NCBI GenBank assembly: GCA_002373675.1
Contig: DFLF01000013.1
Location: 166,497-230,496 of the forward strand
From: Pseudobutyrivibrio sp. UBA3626
GTDB taxonomy: Bacteria > Bacillota > Clostridia > Lachnospirales > Lachnospiraceae
Direction of reading: 5' to 3'
Length of the DNA stretch: 64,000 bases
Under the pieces are notes generated by a model that was not told the origin of the DNA, made no database searches, and saw only the letters and a program-made list of their open reading frames with translations. Both the position numbers and the translations under genes were made by a program. Below, piece by piece: positions 18,216-25,584 of this stretch (position 1 is the stretch's first letter; each line of letters begins with the position of its first letter).

Positions 18216-20039
18216 ATGTTAAAGGAATTACAATATCCATTTGATGCTAATTATATAATTTCAAAAAAGAAAAAAATCAAAAGAGAATTATTGCAAAAGG
18301 AAGAAAATTATACTGAAAAGAAAATAGCAATTTTAGGTGGATATACTACAAGTAATATAAAACTAACACTAGAACTATTCCTGTTAGACAAAGGTATTAA
18401 GCCTTCTTTTTATGAGTCAGAATATAATCAGTATTATCAAGATGCGTTATTTCCAAACGAGGAACTAGAGACTTTTAAGCCAGACATAATCTATGTGTGT
18501 ACAAGTAACAGAAATATTATGTACTATCCTGATATTAATAGTACAAAAGAAGAAGTGCAAGAATTGTTACAACGTGAATATGAAAAATACTTGAGCATAT
18601 GGGAATCCCTAGAAGAAAAGTATAATTGTCCTATTATTCAAAACAATTTTGAGATGCCATATTATCGTCTTTTAGGTAATAGAGATTCTTACGATATTCA
18701 TGGAAGAACCAACTATTTAACAAGATTGAATATGTTGTTTTATGAATATGCATATGAACATGAAAACTTACATATTTGTGATATAAATTATATTTCTGCT
18801 GACTATGGTTTAAAGGAATGGAGTGATCCATTTTACTATCATATGTATAAGTATGCTGTTTCTGTTCCGGCAATTCCCTATCTTTCACATAATGTTGCTA
18901 ATATTATTAAATCTATTTTTGGTAAAAATAAAAAAGGATTTGTTCTTGATTTGGATAATACATTATGGGGTGGAGTAATAGGAGATGATGGCGTAGATAA
19001 TATTGTCATTGGTCCTGAAGAATCAGAAGGACAAGTTTATTCAGAATTTCAACAATATATTAAGTCTCATAAGCAGCTAGGAATCATTCTTAATATTGAT
19101 TCTAAGAATGATTACGATAATGCTATAGCAGGACTAAAGCATCCAGATAGTGAACTCGTCCTAGATGATTTTATTTCTGTAAAAGCAAATTGGGATCCAA
19201 AGGATAAAAATTTTATTGATATAGCAAATGAATTAAATCTTTTGCCAGAAAGTCTAGTCTTTATAGACGATAATCCTGCAGAACGACATATAGTTACAGA
19301 ACAATTACCTGGAGTGTGTGCTCCAGAAATAGGTGAAGTGCAAAATTACATATGTAATATAGATAGAAATGGTTATTTCGAGACAACATCAATTTCAAAA
19401 GATGATGTAAAAAGAAATGATATGTATAAGAAAAATGCAGAACGTATAAAAATGAAATCTAGCTTTGCGGACTATGGAGAGTATTTAAGATCTCTTGATA
19501 TGAATGCTGTAATAAAACCATTCGAGAATATATATATGGCGAGAATAGCGCAATTATCTAATAAGAGTAATCAGTTTAATTTGACGACACGAAGATATAC
19601 GCAATCGGAAATAGAAGCGATATCAGAAGACAATAACTATATTACGCTTTATGGAAAACTCGAAGATAAATTTGGAGATAATGGCGTAGTGTCTGTTATT
19701 ATAGGTCATAACTGCAATGCGTCGGAAGTGAATCTTGATAAGGACTTAGGGGAATGCAAGATATGCGATATAGATTTATGGATTATGTCATGTCGCGTTC
19801 TTAAGAGAGATATGGAGTATGCTATGATGGACACCTTGGTTCATAGAGAACAAGAAAAGAAGGTTGACAAACTAGTTGGACATTATTATCCCACGGCTAA
19901 AAATAATATGGTGAAAGATTTTTTTAAACAGATAGGATTTAACAAAGTGGCAGAAGATGATAGGGGTAATTCATTGTGGGAATACAATTTGACTACTACA
20001 TACACTAACCAAAACAGATATATTATCGTTGAGGAATAA
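18216..20039 (+). CDS. FkbH-like HAD phosphatase/acyl-loading protein
   Basis: 607 residues. The N-terminal ~230 residues are an SGNH-like region. The HAD core begins at DLDNTLWGG (Asp245, Asp247) and includes IDDNPAER. The C-terminal GNAT-like part carries NQFNLTTRRYT and the KFGDNGVV block typical of FkbH proteins. Characterised FkbH enzymes take a glyceryl group from 1,3-bisphosphoglycerate, remove phosphate and load it on an acyl carrier protein. The matching carrier is probably the ACP at 8651. It closes the polysaccharide locus, 18 bp after the ManC-ManA fusion, so a glyceryl or lactyl decoration of the glycan is a reasonable inference. Confidence 0.85.
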   Translation: MLKELQYPFDANYIISKKKKIKRELLQKEENYTEKKIAILGGYTTSNIKLTLELFLLDKGIKPSFYESEYNQYYQDALFPNEELETFKPDIIYVCTSNRNIMYYPDINSTKEEVQELLQREYEKYLSIWESLEEKYNCPIIQNNFEMPYYRLLGNRDSYDIHGRTNYLTRLNMLFYEYAYEHENLHICDINYISADYGLKEWSDPFYYHMYKYAVSVPAIPYLSHNVANIIKSIFGKNKKGFVLDLDNTLWGGVIGDDGVDNIVIGPEESEGQVYSEFQQYIKSHKQLGIILNIDSKNDYDNAIAGLKHPDSELVLDDFISVKANWDPKDKNFIDIANELNLLPESLVFIDDNPAERHIVTEQLPGVCAPEIGEVQNYICNIDRNGYFETTSISKDDVKRNDMYKKNAERIKMKSSFADYGEYLRSLDMNAVIKPFENIYMARIAQLSNKSNQFNLTTRRYTQSEIEAISEDNNYITLYGKLEDKFGDNGVVSVIIGHNCNASEVNLDKDLGECKICDIDLWIMSCRVLKRDMEYAMMDTLVHREQEKKVDKLVGHYYPTAKNNMVKDFFKQIGFNKVAEDDRGNSLWEYNLTTTYTNQNRYIIVEE

Positions 20040-20074
20040 ACTTATAGATAAGGTATAGGAGATGGAGGAAAAAT

Positions 20075-21139
20075 ATGAAAACATACGGCGTAATTATGGC
20101 AGGTGGCGGTGGAACAAGATTCTGGCCACTTTCAAGACATGAGGTTCCAAAGCAGCTTCTCAACTTATCCGGAAAAGAGAAGATGATTAATGAAACAATT
20201 GATAGAGTTGCAACAATAGCAAATAAAGAAGATATATTCGTAGTTACTAATGTAGATCAGGTTCCTGGAATGAAGGCTGCCACATCAGGAAGGCTGAGAG
20301 AAGATCATATTCTGTCAGAGCCTTCTGCAAGGAATACTGCTGCATGTATTGGATATGCGGCTTATGAGATTATTAAGAAATACGGTGATGGAATAATGTG
20401 CATTTTTCCGTCAGATCATTTTATCAAGGATGAGGCAGCATTTACAAGGATTCTGAAAGAGGCTATTAAAGTGGCTGAGAACGATTCTCTTGTAACCCTC
20501 GGAATTACGCCTACGTTCCCATCAACAGGATATGGTTATATTAAGTTCGATAAGTCTGAGACAACTCTTGACAAAAAAGTAGTTGAATTCAAAGAGAAGC
20601 CTGATGAAGAGACTGCTAAGAAATATGTAGATTCTGGAGAGTATGCATGGAACTCGGGTATGTTTGTGTGGAAAGCATCAGTAATTCTAGATGAATTCAA
20701 AAAACTTCTTCCAGATGTATATGAATGTATAGAGAAAATTGGAAAAGCTCTTGGCACAGATGAAGAAGTAGAAGTTATAAATCAGGTATACCCAACAATT
20801 CCAAGCATATCAATTGATTATGGAATCATGGAAAAATCAGATAAGGTAAGAGTTATATCAGCAGAAATGGGCTGGAATGACGTAGGAAGCTGGGATAATC
20901 TAGGTGTGCTTTATGATGAGGATGCTAATGGGAATATTACGGCAGGAGATTTCTTGGGAATTGATACTAAGAATTGTATCACATATTCTAGTAAGAGACT
21001 TATATCTACTATAGGTGTAGAAGATCTTGTCATTGTTGAGACTGATGATGCTATTATGGTAATTGATAAGAATCGCGCCCAAGATGTTAAGAAGATAGTG
21101 GATGCTTTAAAGGAGCATGGAAGGGAAGAATTATTATAA
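20075..21139 (+). CDS. manC: Mannose-1-phosphate guanylyltransferase (stand-alone)
   Basis: 354 residues: only the nucleotidyltransferase domain, with GGGGTRFWPLSR near the start, PKQLL, an FPSDHF motif and an EKPDEETAKKYV stretch. It makes GDP-mannose from mannose-1-phosphate and GTP. It lacks the cupin isomerase domain found in the fusion at 15912, so the two proteins overlap only in the guanylyltransferase step. The Shine-Dalgarno GGAGG lies just before the ATG. It may be the core-genome copy, with the fusion belonging to the variable polysaccharide locus; that is an inference from position. Confidence 0.9.
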   Translation: MKTYGVIMAGGGGTRFWPLSRHEVPKQLLNLSGKEKMINETIDRVATIANKEDIFVVTNVDQVPGMKAATSGRLREDHILSEPSARNTAACIGYAAYEIIKKYGDGIMCIFPSDHFIKDEAAFTRILKEAIKVAENDSLVTLGITPTFPSTGYGYIKFDKSETTLDKKVVEFKEKPDEETAKKYVDSGEYAWNSGMFVWKASVILDEFKKLLPDVYECIEKIGKALGTDEEVEVINQVYPTIPSISIDYGIMEKSDKVRVISAEMGWNDVGSWDNLGVLYDEDANGNITAGDFLGIDTKNCITYSSKRLISTIGVEDLVIVETDDAIMVIDKNRAQDVKKIVDALKEHGREELL

Positions 21140-21176
21140 TATTCTCTTTATACATTCTCCAAAATCTAGTATTATA

Positions 21177-21264
21177 TATAATATGGTATATTGTGTACAG
21201 GTTTAGCCTTAAGCACCCAAGTGCTTATTCTTGTAATTGCGCTGTGGCTTTTAGCGACTAAACC
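21177..21264 (+). promoter_or_regulatory. Promoter and structured leader upstream of the phosphohexomutase
   Basis: TATAAT at 21177-21182 places a likely transcript start near 21189. The leader then forms a closing stem GGTTTAG (21200-21206) with CTAAACC (21258-21264). Inside it are a perfect hairpin AAGCAC/GTGCTT (21211-21226, CCAA loop) and a short stem CGCT/AGCG (21240-21243 with 21253-21256). This is a three-way-junction layout. It does not match a riboswitch class I can recall. The -35 region is weak. Confidence 0.45.
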
Positions 21265-21304
21265 CAAAAACGGATATTGTAACACACAGAAAGGAACATT
21301 ACAC

Positions 21305-23029
21305 ATGGGATACAAAGAAGAATTTAACAAATGGAGTACTGATCCATATTTTGACGAAGATACGAGAGCAGAGCTTGCTAATCTTCTGGGTAATGAAAAA
21401 GAGATAGAAGACAGATTCTACAGAAGTCTTGAGTTTGGTACAGGAGGACTTCGTGGGGTAATTGGTGCAGGTACTAACAGAATGAACATTTACACTGTTA
21501 GACAGGCAACACAGGGACTTGCTAATTATATTGTTAAACAAGGAGCACAGGATAAAGGTGTTGCTATAGCATTTGATTCAAGAATAATGTCGCCTGAGTT
21601 TGCGAAGGAAGCAGCCCTATGTCTTAACGCTAATGGAATTAAGACGTATAGATTTGATACACTTCGTCCTACTCCGGAGTTATCATTTGCAGTTAGATAT
21701 CTGGGTTGTACAGCAGGAATAAATGTTACTGCCAGCCATAATCCTAGAGAATACAATGGATACAAAGTATATTGGGAAGATGGTGCACAGATTACGCCTC
21801 CTCATGATAAGAACATCTTAGCTGAAGTTGCAGCAGTTACTGACTTTAATCAGGTAAAAACCATGAGCGAAGAAGATGCAGTAGCTAAGGGTCTATATAA
21901 TACTATAGGTAAGGAAGTTGATGATGCATATCTTAAGGAAGTAAAGGCACAATCAATACATCCTGAAATCATTAAAGAAATGGCAAAAGACATTAAGATT
22001 GTATACACACCTCTTCATGGTACAGGTCTTGTTCCTGTAACAAGAGTGCTTAAGGAACTTGGTTTTGAAAATGTGTATGTTGTTCCAGAACAGGAGAAGC
22101 CTGACGGTAATTTCCCAACTGTATCTTATCCTAACCCGGAATCACCTAAAGCATTTGAATTAGCTATAAAGCTTGCAAAAGAAAAAGATGCTGATATTGT
22201 TCTTGCAACAGATCCAGATGCTGACAGATTAGGTGTATATTGTAAAGATACTAAGAGTGGTGAATATGTATCATTTACAGGAAATATGTCAGGAATGCTA
22301 ATTGCAGAATATATCCTTAAGGAGCGTAGAGCTACTAATACTATGCCTGAGAACCCGGCACTTATTGAGACAATCGTTACAACTAATATGGCAAAAGCAA
22401 TTGCGAAAGCTTATGATGTAAAGGTTATTGAAGTTCTTACAGGATTTAAGTATATTGGTGAACAAATTAAGTTGTTTGAAGAAACAGGTTCTAATAATTA
22501 TGTATTTGGACTCGAAGAAAGTTATGGTTGTCTTGCAGGAACATATGCAAGAGATAAGGATGCTGTTGTTGCAGTAATGATGCTTTGTGAAGTTGCTTCA
22601 TACCATAAGAAACATGGTAAGACATTATGGGATGCAATGCTTGATATGTATGATAAGTATGGATACTATATGGAAGGTCAGGAAGCTATTACTCTTAAGG
22701 GAATGGAAGGTGCTGAGAAGATTCAGGAGATGATGGCAAATGCCAGAAAGAATGCTCCAGAGGAGCTTGGTGGTAACAAAGTAATTTCTATTTCTGATTA
22801 TAAGAATGATACTAAGACAATTACAGCAACTGGTGAAGTTACCAAGACAGGACTTCCTGAGTCAAATGTATTATATTATGAACTAGACGATGATACATGG
22901 GCATGTATCAGACCATCTGGAACAGAGCCTAAGATTAAATTCTATTATGGAATAAAGGGTGAGTCATTAATGGATGCAGAATCATCACTTGCAGTATTAC
23001 ATGACAACCTTATGGATATGTTCTCTTAA
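21305..23029 (+). CDS. Phosphoglucomutase/phosphomannomutase (alpha-D-phosphohexomutase)
   Basis: 574 residues from ATG 21305, which has AAGGA at 21291-21295. The frame stays open upstream to 21191, but that part is the structured leader. Visible motifs are the phosphoserine loop TASHNPREYNGYK (Ser144), the metal loop DPDADR (from Asp303), the sugar-binding GLEESYG and the C-terminal RPSGTEPKIKFY. It interconverts hexose-6-P and hexose-1-P, so it can supply glucose-1-P for UDP-glucose and possibly mannose-1-P for the guanylyltransferases next door. The length fits the larger PgcA-like subgroup, which usually prefers glucose. Confidence 0.92.
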   Translation: MGYKEEFNKWSTDPYFDEDTRAELANLLGNEKEIEDRFYRSLEFGTGGLRGVIGAGTNRMNIYTVRQATQGLANYIVKQGAQDKGVAIAFDSRIMSPEFAKEAALCLNANGIKTYRFDTLRPTPELSFAVRYLGCTAGINVTASHNPREYNGYKVYWEDGAQITPPHDKNILAEVAAVTDFNQVKTMSEEDAVAKGLYNTIGKEVDDAYLKEVKAQSIHPEIIKEMAKDIKIVYTPLHGTGLVPVTRVLKELGFENVYVVPEQEKPDGNFPTVSYPNPESPKAFELAIKLAKEKDADIVLATDPDADRLGVYCKDTKSGEYVSFTGNMSGMLIAEYILKERRATNTMPENPALIETIVTTNMAKAIAKAYDVKVIEVLTGFKYIGEQIKLFEETGSNNYVFGLEESYGCLAGTYARDKDAVVAVMMLCEVASYHKKHGKTLWDAMLDMYDKYGYYMEGQEAITLKGMEGAEKIQEMMANARKNAPEELGGNKVISISDYKNDTKTITATGEVTKTGLPESNVLYYELDDDTWACIRPSGTEPKIKFYYGIKGESLMDAESSLAVLHDNLMDMFS

Positions 23030-23042
23030 TACGGAGTGTAAA

Positions 23043-23993
23043 ATGTCTGATAAGGATTTATTAAGCTTAATAGTACCTTGCTATAATGAAGAAGAAGCTC
23101 TTCCAATATTTTATGAAGAAGCTTGCAAGGTAACAGCTACAATGACAGAAGTAAATATTGAGTTTATGTTCGTAGATGATGGTTCTAGAGATAATACAAT
23201 GAAAGTTATTAAGGAACTTGCAGAGAAGGATGAGAGAGTGCACTATGTGTCATTCTCTCGTAACTTCGGTAAAGAGTCTGCAATATATGCAGGACTTGAT
23301 AATGCAATTGGTGATTATGTTGCAATTCTAGATGCAGATCTACAAGATCCACCAGCTCTTCTTCCTGAAATGATGGAAATTGTTAAGACAAAAGATTGTG
23401 ACTGCGTAGGAACTCGAAGAGTAGACAGAAAGGGAGAACCACCAATTCGTTCATTTTTCGCTAGAAGATTCTATCGAATTATGAATAAGATTAGTCATAC
23501 AGAAGTTGTTGACGGAGCAAGAGATTTCCAGCTTATGAATCGAAAGGTTGTTAATGCTATTCTCAGTATGGGAGAGTACAATAGATTCTCTAAAGGTATA
23601 TTTGGCTGGGTCGGATATAAGAAGGAATGGATAGAATACGAGAATATTGAGCGCTCTGCAGGTGAGACTAAGTGGTCATTCTGGAGTCTATTTGTGTATG
23701 CAATTGATGGAATAGTAGCATTTTCTACTGCACCACTTGTAATAGCAAGCATCTCTGGAATAGTATTTTTCTTTATTGCAATTATAGGAATAATATTTAT
23801 TATCGTACGAACACTTATATATGGTGATCCTACTAGTGGATGGCCATCAATGATATGTATAATGTTATTAATAGCAGGCATACAGCTTCTTTGCATGGGA
23901 ATACTTGGACAGTATCTGGGTAAGACTTACCTTGAGACAAAGAGACGTCCATTATACTTAGTTGAAGAAAGTAAGCTAGGAATTAAGAAATAG
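23043..23993 (+). CDS. GT2 polyprenyl-phosphate glycosyltransferase (GtrB-like)
   Basis: 316 residues from ATG 23043 (GGAG at 23033-23036); an in-frame extension back to 22974 lies inside the mutase gene and is rejected. The GT-A domain has IVPCYNEEEALP, VDDGSRDN and the DADLQDPP metal and acceptor motif. Then comes ERSAGETKWSF and two C-terminal membrane helices (about residues 230-300). This is the pattern of bactoprenol glucosyltransferases, which charge undecaprenyl phosphate with one sugar on the cytoplasmic face. It follows the mutase by 13 bp, consistent with sugar flow from sugar-1-P to nucleotide sugar to lipid sugar. Confidence 0.88.
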   Translation: MSDKDLLSLIVPCYNEEEALPIFYEEACKVTATMTEVNIEFMFVDDGSRDNTMKVIKELAEKDERVHYVSFSRNFGKESAIYAGLDNAIGDYVAILDADLQDPPALLPEMMEIVKTKDCDCVGTRRVDRKGEPPIRSFFARRFYRIMNKISHTEVVDGARDFQLMNRKVVNAILSMGEYNRFSKGIFGWVGYKKEWIEYENIERSAGETKWSFWSLFVYAIDGIVAFSTAPLVIASISGIVFFFIAIIGIIFIIVRTLIYGDPTSGWPSMICIMLLIAGIQLLCMGILGQYLGKTYLETKRRPLYLVEESKLGIKK

Positions 23994-24000
23994 GAACTTT

Positions 24001-25575
24001 ATGGATAATTTTAAAGATACGAAATTTGCCAAGAAAAGTAAAAAGGGAATACATAAATTCATTTTTGGAAGAACTATGTTTATAGTTCTTCTAATTTTAA
24101 TTCAGGTTCTTATTATCCTGGCTTTATTTCTCTGGATGAATATCTACTCAAGAGTAGCATATTACATTTTTATGGGAATTAGTGTAATTACAGCAATAGA
24201 GATATTCTCTAACGATTCAGATCCTACGGTCAAGCTAAGTTGGATGCTTGTAGTACTTGGTTTGCCGGTATTTGGTACTTTTTTTTACTGGTTTGCCCGT
24301 TTTGACGTGGGACACCGTAAGCTTAAGAAGAACATTTTCAATGTTACAGAAGAGGGAATGAAGAAGCAAAAGCCGCCGGAAGACGTAATAGAGGATATTG
24401 AGGTTAATGCAAAGAGTCTCTCTAATAGAAGTAACTATCTGATTAATATCGGAGGGTATTATCCATACAAATATAACAAGTTTAAGTATTATAGATTCGG
24501 TCAGGATATGTTCCCTGATTTCTTACAGGATTTGAAGAGGGCAAAGGAGTTTATATTTCTTGAATATTTTATAATAAAAGAAGGGGAAATGTGGGGACAA
24601 ACCCTTGCTATACTTGAAGAAAAGGCAGCGCAGGGTGTAGATGTAAGATTAGTATACGATGGAATGAATGAGTTTCTTAATCTTCCCCATAAGTATCCAA
24701 AGTTCCTTGCAGAACTGGGTATTAAGTGTAAGACATTTGACCCCATAAAACCTTTTGTATCAACAGAATTTAATTATAGAGACCACAGGAAAATAATGGT
24801 GGTGGATGGTGAAGTAGCATATACTGGCGGTGTCAATCTGGCAGACGAATATATTAATATTGAGCCTCCATTTGGTGTTTGGAAAGATAATGCTATAAGA
24901 GTAAAAGGCCCTGCTGTTGCCACATTTACAAGGTTATTCCTAGAATGTTGGAATAGTAGAGAAGAAGAATATGATTTTGGCGACTTTATTGAAGTGGCGG
25001 AGAAGACCAAAAAGTACAGAGATGAAGAGGGATATGCTATTCCGTTTGGGGAGAATCCATTAGATAAGGATAAAGTTGCTGAGCAGATATATCTTGAGAT
25101 TATTAATACGGCAAAGCAATATGTTCATGTAATGACACCGTATTTTGTAATAGACGAAGTTGTATCAAACGCTCTAATATATGCGGTTCAACGCGGAATT
25201 GATGTAAAGATTATAATTCCACATATTCCTGATAAAAAGAACGCTTATGCAATTACAAAGAGCTATCGGAAGAGACTTGTTAAAGCAGGAGTTAAGTTTT
25301 ACGAATACATGCCGGGATTCGTACATTCAAAGGCAATTGTCAGCGATGGAAAGAAAGCTGTTGTAGGTTCTATCAATATGGATTACAGAAGTTTCTATCA
25401 TCATTTTGAAAATGGAATGTATCTGTATAACACAGAAGTAATTAAAGATATCGAAGAAGATATAACAGAATGCCTAAAAGAGTGTCGAGAAGATACTCTT
25501 GAAATTATTATGAATGAGAAGCCATGGGTTAAATTTGTAGGGGCAATAGGAAGACTAATAGCACCAATGATCTAG
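24001..25575 (+). CDS. cls: Cardiolipin synthase (PLD family)
   Basis: 524 residues. Two or three N-terminal membrane helices (residues 25-110) lead into two phospholipase-D domains with HKD motifs starting at His262 (HRKIMVVDG) and His442 (HSKAIVSDG, followed by GSINMD). It joins two phosphatidylglycerol molecules into cardiolipin at the membrane. The gene starts 7 bp after the GT2 gene and is followed by GH3 after 9 bp, so it is likely co-transcribed with both. Length and domain order are normal. Confidence 0.93.
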   Translation: MDNFKDTKFAKKSKKGIHKFIFGRTMFIVLLILIQVLIILALFLWMNIYSRVAYYIFMGISVITAIEIFSNDSDPTVKLSWMLVVLGLPVFGTFFYWFARFDVGHRKLKKNIFNVTEEGMKKQKPPEDVIEDIEVNAKSLSNRSNYLINIGGYYPYKYNKFKYYRFGQDMFPDFLQDLKRAKEFIFLEYFIIKEGEMWGQTLAILEEKAAQGVDVRLVYDGMNEFLNLPHKYPKFLAELGIKCKTFDPIKPFVSTEFNYRDHRKIMVVDGEVAYTGGVNLADEYINIEPPFGVWKDNAIRVKGPAVATFTRLFLECWNSREEEYDFGDFIEVAEKTKKYRDEEGYAIPFGENPLDKDKVAEQIYLEIINTAKQYVHVMTPYFVIDEVVSNALIYAVQRGIDVKIIIPHIPDKKNAYAITKSYRKRLVKAGVKFYEYMPGFVHSKAIVSDGKKAVVGSINMDYRSFYHHFENGMYLYNTEVIKDIEEDITECLKECREDTLEIIMNEKPWVKFVGAIGRLIAPMI

Positions 25576-25584
25576 GAGGACATT

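Noticed and set aside
1..20039. A base-composition change suggesting transfer of the polysaccharide locus
   Set aside because: A few sampled lines on both sides gave about the same GC (roughly one third), and lysine codons are mixed on both sides, so by eye I cannot support a compositional border. A sliding-window GC and codon analysis would decide.
21191..21304. A 38-codon N-terminal extension of the phosphohexomutase
   Set aside because: The region forms a structured leader, the extension matches no family N-terminus, and ATG 21305 has a ribosome-binding site.
22974..23042. A 23-codon N-terminal extension of the GT2 gene, overlapping the mutase
   Set aside because: It begins with TTG inside the mutase gene; GGAG before ATG 23043 and the family N-terminus support the later start.
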